Below are positions 26,604 through 34,813 of a stretch of 64,000 bases of DNA, one piece after another. Each line of letters begins with the position of its first letter. The stretch's first letter is position 1. The stretch lies in the NCBI RefSeq assembly GCF_900452385.1, contig NZ_UGOA01000001.1, forward strand, positions 2,241,501 through 2,305,500, written 5' to 3'. Source of the stretch: Legionella donaldsonii. GTDB lineage: Bacteria > Pseudomonadota > Gammaproteobacteria > Legionellales > Legionellaceae. The notes under the pieces are model-generated. The model did not search any database. It had not been told where the DNA came from and was given only the letters and a program-made list of their open reading frames with translations. Position numbers and translations under genes: made by a program.

Positions 26604-27748
26604 AGACTCTCCTCAGCATTCCGTTTTAGCTCATCAGGAATAAGCAAATCTTGTAAGATAGCCGGCTCTCTTTCATAGCTCCGTTTATCATTAAGTTGAA
26701 AAATATAAGCCAGGACTTGTGCTACAGCGACATAAAGGCCCCTGGGAATTTCTGCGTTTAAATCAGTAGAAAAATAAATAGCACGTGCCAGAGGTGGTAG
26801 TGTTAATAAAGGTACGTCATTGGCAAGAGCGACTCGGCTAATTTGCAAGGCAATCAAATCCTTCCCTTTTGCTATGACTACCGGAGCCCGATTGCCATTT
26901 TGTTTATAACTTAATGCGACTGCATAATGTGAGGGGTTAGTAAGCACTACATCTGCCTTCGGTACATCACTCATCATTCGCCGTTTTGCCATTTCTTGCT
27001 GCGTACGCCGAATATGACTCTTCACCTCCGGCTTACCTTCCGTTTCCTTGTACTCATCCTTAAGTTCCTGTTTAGTCATTTTTAATTGCTTGTTGTGTTC
27101 ATGTAATTGAAAAGGCACATCCACAAGGGCAATAAAAATAAGACTGGCACTAATCATCAGAAAGGAAATGGCTACAATCATTAAGCCATTGCTAACTGCC
27201 CCAGCCAAAGGAAAGCCAGCCAGAGCAAGTAAGGCAGGAATCTGCCATCGCAACACCAAAATAGCGACAACAGAGAGCAATAAAAATTTCGCCAATGACT
27301 TAACCATTTCCATCAAACCTTTCAGTGACACCATTCGCTTTAAACCTTTTAACAGGCTTAAACGCGATAATTGCGGTTGTAGGGATTCAAGGCTAAAAAC
27401 CCAACCACCCATTAAAAGCGGCGCACTCAGAGAAAATAGGAGAATGAATAACAGAATGGGTAAAGCAGCCCAAAATCCTGCTGTCACCAAGAAATAAAGC
27501 CTTTCCAAAGTTAGATTTGGCGTTGTTAAAATGGAGCTGTTAAAGTCAAAAGATTGACGCATCATCATCATGAATTGGTCAGATAAGTAATGGCCAAAAA
27601 TAAAAAACCCTCCTCCGGAAAATAATAAAATCAAGGTTGCATTAAAATCTTTTGAACGTGCGACCTGACCTTTTTCCCGTGCTTCCTTTAAGCGTTTAAG
27701 CGAGGGCTGTTCAGTTTTTTCCTGTGCTTGTTGTTCGTCTTCAGCCAT
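26600..27748 (-). CDS. flhB: Flagellar export switch protein FlhB
   Basis: 382 residues. Four membrane segments lie at about residues 36 to 215, followed by a cytoplasmic domain. The autocleavage site is N271-P272-S273-H274; the usual sequence is NPTH, so Thr is replaced by Ser. Cleavage between N and P switches export from rod-hook to filament proteins. It overlaps fliR by one base (TGATG) and flhA by four. Confidence 0.97.
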   Translation of the reverse strand: MAEDEQQAQEKTEQPSLKRLKEAREKGQVARSKDFNATLILLFSGGGFFIFGHYLSDQFMMMMRQSFDFNSSILTTPNLTLERLYFLVTAGFWAALPILLFILLFSLSAPLLMGGWVFSLESLQPQLSRLSLLKGLKRMVSLKGLMEMVKSLAKFLLLSVVAILVLRWQIPALLALAGFPLAGAVSNGLMIVAISFLMISASLIFIALVDVPFQLHEHNKQLKMTKQELKDEYKETEGKPEVKSHIRRTQQEMAKRRMMSDVPKADVVLTNPSHYAVALSYKQNGNRAPVVIAKGKDLIALQISRVALANDVPLLTLPPLARAIYFSTDLNAEIPRGLYVAVAQVLAYIFQLNDKRSYEREPAILQDLLIPDELKRNAEESL

Positions 27749-28518
27749 CAGTGCAATAATCCTATAATAAGCTGCATTCCCTGCTCCAAACTATCGGCAA
27801 TTTGTGCCGAAACACCTGGCAAACTGATACGGATAATCACTATTCCCATTAGCAACGTAATGGGAAACCCCATAGAAAAAATATTTAATTGCGGTGCTAC
27901 CCGAGTCATTACACCAAAAGCCAGATTGACAATCAGCAGTGACAAGATAGCTGGTAAGGAAACTAATACAGCCTCTTTAAACATCCATCCAGAAAAAGTC
28001 AGCACCGAGCCTATTGCGGACAAACCAACTCCTATTGTACCTACAGGCATTTGCCGAAAGCTGCTTAATAACGCATCTAACACGGCAAGATGGCCATTCA
28101 GTGATAAAAACGTCAAACTCATCATCATTAAATAAAGCTGGCTGACTAGAGGCACACTTGCTTTACTTGCCGGATCTACCATGGTGGCAAAACCTAATCC
28201 CGCCTGCATGGCAATCACTTGCCCCCCAAGAACAAAGACTTGAAAAACCAATTGCAAAACAAATCCCATTAACAAACCGAGTAACAGCTCATGCACAATA
28301 ACGGCTACATAGGCACTGTTAAAATGCAAAAAACTAAGGCCTGTTGAAATGGCTGGTGCACATAAAAAAGACAAAGTCATGGCAAAAACAAGTCGGATTC
28401 TCATCGGTACAAGCACGGAAGAAATCAACGGCATGGTCATAAACAAACCACTAATACGTAGTAAAGGCCAAATCGCCTGGCTAAACTGACTAATCACCGT
28501 TTGATAGTTTAGATTCAT
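27748..28518 (-). CDS. fliR: Flagellar export protein FliR
   Basis: 256 residues, hydrophobic throughout with about six membrane segments (for example LRISGLFMTMPLISSVLVPM near the start and LLMGFVLQLVFQVFVLGGQV in the middle). FliR is part of the FliPQR export channel in the inner membrane. It overlaps flhB by a single base and follows fliQ after two. Confidence 0.95.
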   Translation of the reverse strand: MNLNYQTVISQFSQAIWPLLRISGLFMTMPLISSVLVPMRIRLVFAMTLSFLCAPAISTGLSFLHFNSAYVAVIVHELLLGLLMGFVLQLVFQVFVLGGQVIAMQAGLGFATMVDPASKASVPLVSQLYLMMMSLTFLSLNGHLAVLDALLSSFRQMPVGTIGVGLSAIGSVLTFSGWMFKEAVLVSLPAILSLLIVNLAFGVMTRVAPQLNIFSMGFPITLLMGIVIIRISLPGVSAQIADSLEQGMQLIIGLLH

Positions 28519-28520
28519 GA

Positions 28521-28790
28521 TTAGCCTATCAAATAGGGAATGTTAGTGATCAAATTATCGGTATAGTTCATGATGGTTTTCAATAACCACGGTCCGGCAA
28601 AAACCAATACCAAAAAAGTAATAAATAACTTAGGAATAAAGCTTAAACTCATCTCGTTAATTTGAGTCGCCGCCTGGAACATGGCAACCAATAAACCAAC
28701 AATAAGTCCTGGAACAATCAAGACCGTCAGCATGATAATCATTACATATACACTTTCACTAAAGAGCGATACGACTGTTTCAGGCGTCAT
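28521..28790 (-). CDS. fliQ: Flagellar export protein FliQ
   Basis: 89 residues with two membrane segments (about residues 13 to 38 and 52 to 73). The pattern VGLLVAMFQAATQINEMSLS followed by PKLFITFLVLVFAGPWLLK is typical of FliQ, four copies of which complete the FliPQR complex. Ten bases separate it from fliP. Confidence 0.95.
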   Translation of the reverse strand: MTPETVVSLFSESVYVMIIMLTVLIVPGLIVGLLVAMFQAATQINEMSLSFIPKLFITFLVLVFAGPWLLKTIMNYTDNLITNIPYLIG

Positions 28791-28799
28791 TAGCCCCTC

Positions 28800-29549
28800 C
28801 TACGTTATGGCAAAACTGGATGCCAGTGAGCCCAATACGAGTGTCCAACCATCTACCATGACAAACAACATAATTTTGAATGGTAAAGAAATAATCAATG
28901 GCGATAACATCATCATTCCCATTGCCATCAACACAGAAGCCACGACCAAATCAATGATTAGAAACGGCAAAAATAAAAGAAACCCAATTTGAAAAGCTGT
29001 TTTTAATTCGCTGGTAACAAAGGCAGGAATCAAAACCGTCATAGGTACATCGGTCGGTGAAACATAAGATTGGTTACTGAATTTTTGAAAAAGCGACAAA
29101 TCATTTTTACGCGTTTGATTCAGCATAAAAAGGCGCAAGGGTTCCTGAGCCTTTGCCATTGCTTGTGGAAACTCTATTTTATCGGCAAGGTAGGGTTTTA
29201 AGGCCTGCTCATTAATTTGATTAAAAACGGGCGACATGACAAAAAAGGTCATGAAAAGAGCAATGCCGATCAAGATTTGGTTTGTTGGAGTTTGGGCCAT
29301 ACCAATAGCCTGTCGTAGAATGGACAAAACAATAATAATGCGTGTGAATGCGGTCATTGCCATTAATAAACCTGGCAAGACGCTTAACAATGTCATAAAA
29401 ATTAGTATTTGTAAGTTAACGCTGTACGTTTGGCCACCGCCCGGTGCTTGAGAAACCGTGACAGCTGGCAAAGAGGTAGTCGCCGCCTGAGCCAGCCAAG
29501 GCCCTAAAAACAGTGCCAGAAAACAAGTTAGGAGAAGCGTTTTTTTCAT
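28800..29549 (-). CDS. fliP: Flagellar export protein FliP
   Basis: 249 residues starting [14 protein letters not shown] at 29549, one base after the fliO stop; a longer frame to 29642 runs through fliO and is rejected. A signal peptide (to about residue 22) precedes a helical protein with [20 protein letters not shown] and [20 protein letters not shown]. FliP builds the core of the export channel. Confidence 0.95.
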   Translation of the reverse strand: MKKTLLLTCFLALFLGPWLAQAATTSLPAVTVSQAPGGGQTYSVNLQILIFMTLLSVLPGLLMAMTAFTRIIIVLSILRQAIGMAQTPTNQILIGIALFMTFFVMSPVFNQINEQALKPYLADKIEFPQAMAKAQEPLRLFMLNQTRKNDLSLFQKFSNQSYVSPTDVPMTVLIPAFVTSELKTAFQIGFLLFLPFLIIDLVVASVLMAMGMMMLSPLIISLPFKIMLFVMVDGWTLVLGSLASSFAIT

Positions 29550-29550
29550 C

Positions 29551-29958
29551 TTAAGACTTACCCAGCGCTGTTTTGAGAAAAGCAGTGAATGATGCTTTGG
29601 ATTCCGCTTCAAAACCTGCAGGGAGTTCTTCTCCAAAATCATGCAACGTATTAATACTTCCTGAGGCTACGCCCAACAGTAAAATGCGATTTCCTACCTT
29701 CACCAACATAATTTTTTCCCTTGTCCCCAAGTTCATATAAGCAATGATTTTAAATCCACCTGTATTTGCTAATCCTGTCCCATTTAAACGCCGCAATAGC
29801 CAGGATAGAAACACAATCACCAGGACTACCAGTAATAATCCACCCATTACACGCATTAATTCACCACTACTAATTGCTGCAGCGTTAGAAGATAAGGCAG
29901 CAGCCTCAGCAGTTAAGGGTAATAAATTAGCGAGGAATATAAAAAATGAAATTCTCAT
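29551..29958 (-). CDS. fliO: Flagellar protein FliO
   Basis: 135 residues with an N-terminal signal-like segment, a membrane span at about residues 37 to 58 ([20 protein letters not shown]), and a cytoplasmic domain ([19 protein letters not shown]). FliO scaffolds assembly of the FliP ring. It overlaps fliN by four bases. Confidence 0.9.
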   Translation of the reverse strand: MRISFFIFLANLLPLTAEAAALSSNAAAISSGELMRVMGGLLLVVLVIVFLSWLLRRLNGTGLANTGGFKIIAYMNLGTREKIMLVKVGNRILLLGVASGSINTLHDFGEELPAGFEAESKASFTAFLKTALGKS

Positions 29959-30287
29959 CGTAAACGCTTGATTCGTTCTGTTTTACTAACAATATCAGTC
30001 AAACGCACACCAAATTTGTCATTGACTACCACTACCTCTCCATGAGCAACCAGCGTACCATTCACTAAAACATCCAAAGGCTCGCCAGCCAGACGGTCTA
30101 AAGCAACAATTCCCCCTTGATTAAGTTGTAACAAATTACGTATTGTCATTTTGGTACGTCCAATTTCAACAGTCACTACAACAGGAATATCCAAAACCAA
30201 CTCCATTTTTTCCGCATCACCATCCTGTGGTGCGACATTTGGTTGTTGGGTATTCGCAGCTACTTCTGTATCCGTTTGATTGCTCAT
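29955..30287 (-). CDS. fliN: Flagellar C-ring protein FliN
   Basis: 110 residues. An acidic, Gln-rich N-terminus leads to the SpoA domain (about residues 32 to 108) with VTVEIGRTKMTIRNLLQLNQ and HGEVVVVNDKFGVRLTDIVS. It forms the lower C-ring used for torque and rotor switching and binds the export machinery. The gene is nine bases after fliM. Confidence 0.96.
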   Translation of the reverse strand: MSNQTDTEVAANTQQPNVAPQDGDAEKMELVLDIPVVVTVEIGRTKMTIRNLLQLNQGGIVALDRLAGEPLDVLVNGTLVAHGEVVVVNDKFGVRLTDIVSKTERIKRLR

Positions 30288-30296
30288 TCAACTCCC

Positions 30297-31328
30297 CTAA
30301 TAATTGATTTTATTTATAATTTTTACTGCTCTTTTATCATTGGCACTGCCCTGTGTAGCGGTAAAACTAGGTGTACTTTCAATGTCTAAAGTAACTATCT
30401 CTTTCATTTCCAAGGGAATGAACTCTCCTGCCTGCCAACTCATGACTTGGCCAAGGCTAGTATGGGTTTCTGCCATCGATGCACTTACTGTTAACTCAAC
30501 TTCCATCAACTCCTCTCGTAAAGACATCATCCAGTTTGGATCAATTTCATCATCCGGACGGGCTGCACCAAGTTCTAATTGTTGTTTGATTGGCTCAACC
30601 ATGGAATAAGGAATAACAAAAGAAAAAGAACCTGACTCTTTACCAAAATCGAGATTGAAACGACTAACTAATAACAACTCATTGGGTTCACCAATATGAA
30701 CCAATTGCGGGTTAGTCTCATCCCCGACCTTTAATGCATCCAATTTAATAATCGGAGCCCAGGCCTGCTGAATATTACGAACCAATTTGCTAATAATGAT
30801 TTCCATGACTCGCAGCTCTGTAGCAGTAAAGTCTGTGCGATCTGTTTGCGCAAGAAATTGTGAACTACCACCAAAATAATAATTCACCAGATCATAGACA
30901 AAGGTGCTATCAAACAAGATTAGCGCTTTACCACGCAAAGGTTTGAAGCGACGTATGGTCATTAAGGTAGGATTGGGTAAACTACCCATAAATTCTCGAT
31001 GTTTAACAATAGCTAGCGGCTCTTGCTTAATGTCAAAATCCTTCGCCATCAATTGATAAATATCATTTGTAAAAAATCGGGCAGCTCGGTCATGAATTTT
31101 ATCAAGAACTGGCAATTCACCACGAACAATTCGTTCTTGATTAGCAAAATTAAGAACTTGCACATGCTCAGTCGGCCGACTCAGGCTCTCATTAGGTTCG
31201 TCCTCTGCGTCTTTGATGGCTGCTGGCTCTGCATTAGCGCCGGCAGCTGCCGCGGAATTTTCCTCACTATCTACTGAATTTAACAGTGCATCAATTTCTT
31301 CCTGCGATAAAACGTCTTTTTCAGCCAT
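30297..31328 (-). CDS. fliM: Flagellar C-ring protein FliM
   Basis: 343 residues with the ATG at 31328 (six bases after AGG; 31334 is an alternative). The conserved CheY-binding N-terminal segment VLSQEEIDALLNSVD is present, then the middle domain and the C-terminal SpoA domain (about residues 265 to 335). First gene of the flagellar operon; a sigma-54 box lies about 60 bases upstream. Confidence 0.97.
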   Translation of the reverse strand: MAEKDVLSQEEIDALLNSVDSEENSAAAAGANAEPAAIKDAEDEPNESLSRPTEHVQVLNFANQERIVRGELPVLDKIHDRAARFFTNDIYQLMAKDFDIKQEPLAIVKHREFMGSLPNPTLMTIRRFKPLRGKALILFDSTFVYDLVNYYFGGSSQFLAQTDRTDFTATELRVMEIIISKLVRNIQQAWAPIIKLDALKVGDETNPQLVHIGEPNELLLVSRFNLDFGKESGSFSFVIPYSMVEPIKQQLELGAARPDDEIDPNWMMSLREELMEVELTVSASMAETHTSLGQVMSWQAGEFIPLEMKEIVTLDIESTPSFTATQGSANDKRAVKIINKINY

Positions 31329-31388
31329 AGCCATCCTGTCTTGAGAGTAACTCTATAAGTCATTAAAACTTATCGCTTTAACTCCTTA

Positions 31389-31404
31389 AGCAAAGTACGT
31401 GCCA
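31389..31404 (-). promoter_or_regulatory. Sigma-54 promoter of the fliM operon
   Basis: On the minus strand TGGCACGTACTTTGCT matches the sigma-54 consensus TGGCAYRNNNNTTGCW at every fixed position, with GG at -24 and GC at -12. The predicted start is about 45 to 50 bases upstream of the fliM ATG. In Legionella RpoN with FleQ controls early and middle flagellar genes (known). Confidence 0.85.
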
Positions 31405-31634
31405 GTTAATAAATTTGTTTATTATCAATAAGATATTAAGTTATCTTTCGCTTATTTGGCAGCTAAAAAAAACATAGTCAACTATTTGGCATAATCTCTC
31501 TTGGCCGGTGACTCAATATCTGGCACTGGGAAATTTCTTTTATTCCGATTTGTTTTTTTAGGGCTAATCCAATAATTACACTTCTTAAGAAAATGTGCCA
31601 AACTTAGCTTTCAATTGCTTTTTAGTGATCAGAC

Positions 31635-32918
31635 ATGCTCAGTAAAAACAAACGGCTTTCCAATTTCGGTCACGCTGTACAAACAACATCGGATTGTTTT
31701 CGCCCTGATAACGAACAGCAAATTCAATCCCTATTGACTGCCAAGGATAACCTTCTCGCACGCGGTAATGGTTCGAGCTATGGTGATTGTTGTCTTAACA
31801 ACGACGGAGGCATTGTTGATACAAGGCGGTTGAATCACTTCCTCTCTTTTGATGAATTATCAGGTGAGTTGATCTGCCAGGGTGGGGTCACTTTTGCGGA
31901 GCTTTTTTTAGTGCATCCACACTATATTCCTCCTGTCATACCAGGTACTTTGCGTGCTACGGTAGCAGGCGGTATTGCCAATGATGTCCATGGTAAAAAC
32001 AACCACCATGCGGGTAGTTTTGGCCAGCATTTGAACTGGTTAGATTTGCAATTAGGGAAACAATCTTTACGCTGCAGCCCTGCTGTAAATAGCGATTTAT
32101 TTTATGCCACCATAGCCGGCCTTGGCTTAACGGGCATTATTACACGTGTTGCCCTGCAAATGCTTAAGAAACCCCCTTTTGTAGCAGTAGAAACTGAAAA
32201 ATACAGTGAGTTCGAAACCTTACTCCAACGCATGCAACAAAGCGGCTGCCAATACGATTATCAAGTAGCCTGGCTTGATTTACTTAATGAACCACGCGCT
32301 GTGTTATCGCTTGCTAACCATACAGAATTGGAAGCCCCAGAGTCACTATCACGTTTTAGTATACCTAAATTACCCTTTCGCCTGGTCAGCCGCCGGGTAA
32401 TGAAATATTTTAATCGCTATTATTTCAACAGCAAGAAAACAAACCGGCAAATTCTATCCCTGCGCCAATTTAATAACCCACTCGATTCCATTCAACATTG
32501 GAACCGTCTCTATGGCAGCCAGGGGCTATTACAGTTTCAAGCAGTATTTGACAGTAACACAGCCCACAGCACCTTCAATCAATTACTCGCAATCATTAAT
32601 AGCAGTCAGGCAACACCAACCTTGGCCGTGCTGAAATACTTGACACAGGCTGGCAGTGGTTTATTGTCTTTTGTGCAACCAGGGTTTACGCTGGCAATTG
32701 ATTTTATTAACAATCAAGCAGCACAAGAAGTCATTCGCAATCTGAATGACTTTATAACCAGTATCCAGGGCAAAATTTATTTGGCAAAAGATATGTACTT
32801 GACCCAACAACAATTTCAACAACAATACCCCAATTATGGACAATTTAAGAAATTATTAAGCCATTACAAAAGTGGTATGCACTCTGATCTTAGCCATCGT
32901 TTGGGAATCACATCATGA
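31635..32918 (+). CDS. DprE1-like FAD-dependent polyprenylphosphoryl-ribose oxidase
   Basis: 427 residues. FAD-binding pattern ARGNGSSYGDCCLNN is followed by RATVAGGIANDVHGKNNHHA and GSFGQHL, almost the DprE1 signature. The catalytic-site Lys385 (in YLAKD) corresponds to K418 of mycobacterial DprE1. The residue equivalent to benzothiazinone-target C387 is A354 (GFTLAIDF), 31 residues before K385, the same distance as in DprE1. The end MHSDLSHRLG matches the DprE1 tail. DprE1 oxidises decaprenylphosphoryl-ribose at C2 for epimerisation to arabinose. Its stop overlaps the next gene start by four bases. Substrate here is inferred. Confidence 0.85.
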   Translation: MLSKNKRLSNFGHAVQTTSDCFRPDNEQQIQSLLTAKDNLLARGNGSSYGDCCLNNDGGIVDTRRLNHFLSFDELSGELICQGGVTFAELFLVHPHYIPPVIPGTLRATVAGGIANDVHGKNNHHAGSFGQHLNWLDLQLGKQSLRCSPAVNSDLFYATIAGLGLTGIITRVALQMLKKPPFVAVETEKYSEFETLLQRMQQSGCQYDYQVAWLDLLNEPRAVLSLANHTELEAPESLSRFSIPKLPFRLVSRRVMKYFNRYYFNSKKTNRQILSLRQFNNPLDSIQHWNRLYGSQGLLQFQAVFDSNTAHSTFNQLLAIINSSQATPTLAVLKYLTQAGSGLLSFVQPGFTLAIDFINNQAAQEVIRNLNDFITSIQGKIYLAKDMYLTQQQFQQQYPNYGQFKKLLSHYKSGMHSDLSHRLGITS

Positions 32919-33634
32919 CCATAAAAACCTGGGTCATCTTAGGCGCGACCTCCATTATCGCTGAAGAATTTGCACACCTTGCTGCTCAAGCCGGTTATAC
33001 GCTATTACTGGTTGCTCGAAATCAAGCACAGCTGGAGGTTATTAGTGCTGATATACGCTTGCGCTATCACATTCAGTGTGATTTTCTAATTGCCGATTTT
33101 GCAAGTGATTTAACACATTTAACAGAAATTTTAAGTCAACATCCAAATGAGTTAGCGCTATTTATCGCCTACAGCCATATTGTAGAAAACAATGCCTTGG
33201 ATACTCGTACTATAGACTATTTAATTAAAATTAATGTCTTAAGCACGGTTCAATTAATTAATCGTTATTTGGATAAACAACAGGCTACTCATCAGTTGAT
33301 TTTCTTAAGTTCAGTAGCCGCCTGCCGAGGTCGGGCCAAGAATAGTCTTTATGGTGCCAGCAAAGCTGCTATTGAAATTTATCTGGAAGGTTTACAACAA
33401 GCTGCAGAAAACAACATAAAAATTACTATCGCCAGACTAGGCTTCATTGATACAGTGCAAACTTATGGTATGGCAGGCATTTTTTATGCTTCATCGCCTA
33501 AAGCTTGCGCTGAAGCCTGTTGGCAAGCCGCAAAAAATGGAAAACACCTGTTTTATCACCCTTTTTTTTGGCGTTATATCATGACCATCATTCGCTGCCT
33601 GCCCTCTTTTCTTTATAAGAGAATGTCCTTTTAG
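32915..33634 (+). CDS. DprE2-like short-chain dehydrogenase
   Basis: 239 residues. Nucleotide-binding LGATSIIAEEFA at the N-terminus, catalytic Ser near SSVAA (about residue 130), and the YxxxK motif in LYGASKAAIEIYL. The fused order after a DprE1-like gene with ATGA overlap indicates the second half of the epimerase: it would reduce the 2-keto intermediate to the arabinose epimer. The C-terminal segment (FWRYIMTIIRCLPSFLYKRM) is hydrophobic, consistent with membrane association seen in DprE2 proteins. Confidence 0.82.
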   Translation: MTIKTWVILGATSIIAEEFAHLAAQAGYTLLLVARNQAQLEVISADIRLRYHIQCDFLIADFASDLTHLTEILSQHPNELALFIAYSHIVENNALDTRTIDYLIKINVLSTVQLINRYLDKQQATHQLIFLSSVAACRGRAKNSLYGASKAAIEIYLEGLQQAAENNIKITIARLGFIDTVQTYGMAGIFYASSPKACAEACWQAAKNGKHLFYHPFFWRYIMTIIRCLPSFLYKRMSF

Positions 33635-33639
33635 CGTTC

Positions 33640-33837
33640 TCACTTAAATAGCCGTATCGTCGGCAACACATTATGAATAAGCCCGAAAAACTGGAGAATA
33701 TAAATAATTAGTACAATTAAAACCAAAAGGTTAAGTAAGCTTTTAATTGCACCCGGCATGGGTATAAACACATTAACTACCCATAAAATCACGCCAAACA
33801 CAATAATGATGGCAAAGAGATTAAGTAAGTCACTCAT
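33640..33837 (-). CDS. Thivi_2564-type small membrane protein
   Basis: 65 residues with two membrane segments (about residues 5 to 25 and 33 to 53), separated by FIPMPGAIKSLLN. This hydrophobic two-helix pattern with PMxGxIK is typical of the Thivi_2564 family of small membrane proteins of unknown role. AGGGAA lies before the ATG. It converges with the DprE2-like gene. Confidence 0.75.
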   Translation of the reverse strand: MSDLLNLFAIIIVFGVILWVVNVFIPMPGAIKSLLNLLVLIVLIIYILQFFGLIHNVLPTIRLFK

Positions 33838-33939
33838 GAATTTTCCCTATCAATGGCTTCACTCCTTATTTTAGTCTAAAAATAAGCACTTAATAGCAAA
33901 ATGTTTCTTTTAATGGTGCTCTTGCAGCCCGCTTCACTG

Positions 33940-34040
33940 CGATGGAGCTACGAGAATTTCCCGAAGTAAATTATACAAGATGCCAAGAAACAGGCCGGCG
34001 TGGGGCTCGAGAGGGGAATCCGTTACTAGGAGTTCCATCG
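33940..34040. ncRNA. Candidate structured RNA with nested arms
   Basis: Three nested pairs lie in a 390-base intergenic region. The outer arms CGATGGAGCT (33940-33949) and AGTTCCATCG (34031-34040) pair at ten positions with one G-U. The middle arms ATTTCCC (33956-33962) and GGGGAAT (34013-34019) pair at seven with one G-U. The inner arms ATGCC (33980-33984) and GGCGT (33997-34001) pair at five. The result is a rod of about 100 bases with internal loops. A CACC-AAGAA-GGTG hairpin follows at about 34047. No known family was matched; the strand and promoter are unknown. Confidence 0.35.
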
Positions 34041-34227
34041 GTTCGCCACCAAGAAGGTGTTAATCTAGTCGCTTTTAATGCCTCTGTGCTGTCTAATTCA
34101 AGAGAGTATTGCAAAATTACACTATATTCTAAATGTCAGCTCTCGAGAAATTAGAGTATTTCGGGCAAATGACGAATTGTTAGAACCAGCTTTTCTTGTC
34201 GTTTAAGTTCTAGACGGCTATATTCAA

Positions 34228-34611
34228 TCATTTTTTACTTGTTTTTTCGCGTAACAGATCTCTAATTTCAATCAATATCGCTTCTTCCTTACCAATTTTT
34301 TCTTCAGTTTCTTCCTGCTTTTTTTGCAGGATGTTAATGAATTTAATGGCAACAAAGATAGCACAGGCAATAATTGTAAAATCAATGATGGTCTGTAAAA
34401 AGGCACCCCATTTAATTACTGCTGCGCCAATTTTAAAGGTTTTATCAGTAATATTGATGCCACCCATTAAGAGACCGATAACGGGCATGATAATCCCATC
34501 GACCAGTGAAGAAACAATTTTACCGAAAGCAGCGCCAATTACGACGGCAACGGCAAGATCCATCACATTACCGCGCATAGCGAATTGTTTAAATTCACTA
34601 AGAAAACCCAT
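34228..34611 (-). CDS. mscL: Large-conductance mechanosensitive channel
   Basis: 127 residues. The N-terminal helix [20 protein letters not shown] is followed by the first membrane span with [21 protein letters not shown], a periplasmic loop, the second span (about residues 70 to 95), and a charged C-terminal helix. It releases osmolytes on hypo-osmotic shock. A strong AAAGGAGG precedes the start. Confidence 0.96.
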   Translation of the reverse strand: MGFLSEFKQFAMRGNVMDLAVAVVIGAAFGKIVSSLVDGIIMPVIGLLMGGINITDKTFKIGAAVIKWGAFLQTIIDFTIIACAIFVAIKFINILQKKQEETEEKIGKEEAILIEIRDLLREKTSKK

Positions 34612-34632
34612 AATTAGCCTCCTTTAACTGGA

Positions 34633-34770
34633 GACTGTTTACATTTCGCTAGCTTGAGTGCTTTTGGTTTGATTTTCGAGCATCGCAGCAGAGCATACAC
34701 GCCAGTATGTGAGCAGCGAAGCGCAGAAAATCAAACCATAAGCGCCAAGATAGTAGAAATGTAAACAGTC
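34633..34770. repeat. Palindromic repeat element, copy 1 (138 bp)
   Basis: The ends GACTGTTTACATTTC and GAAATGTAAACAGTC are perfect 15-base inverted repeats. Inner arms include GGTTTGATTTTC with GAAAATCAAACC and CATAC with GTATG, so the whole element folds into one long hairpin. Copy 2, with clear sequence similarity, lies at 38818-38953. It is between mscL and lysC. Confidence 0.85.
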
Positions 34771-34813
34771 TGCAAACCAAGATTGCATGGTTAACATACA
34801 ATCTTGATCTGCT

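Noticed and set aside
31495-31545. Two TGGCA sequences on the plus strand resembling sigma-54 -24 elements before the DprE1-like gene
   Set aside because: Neither has TTGC at the -12 position.
33942-34154. A 70-codon open frame on the plus strand in the gap before mscL
   Set aside because: No ribosome-binding site, no recognisable motif and odd composition; the complementary arms explain the region better.
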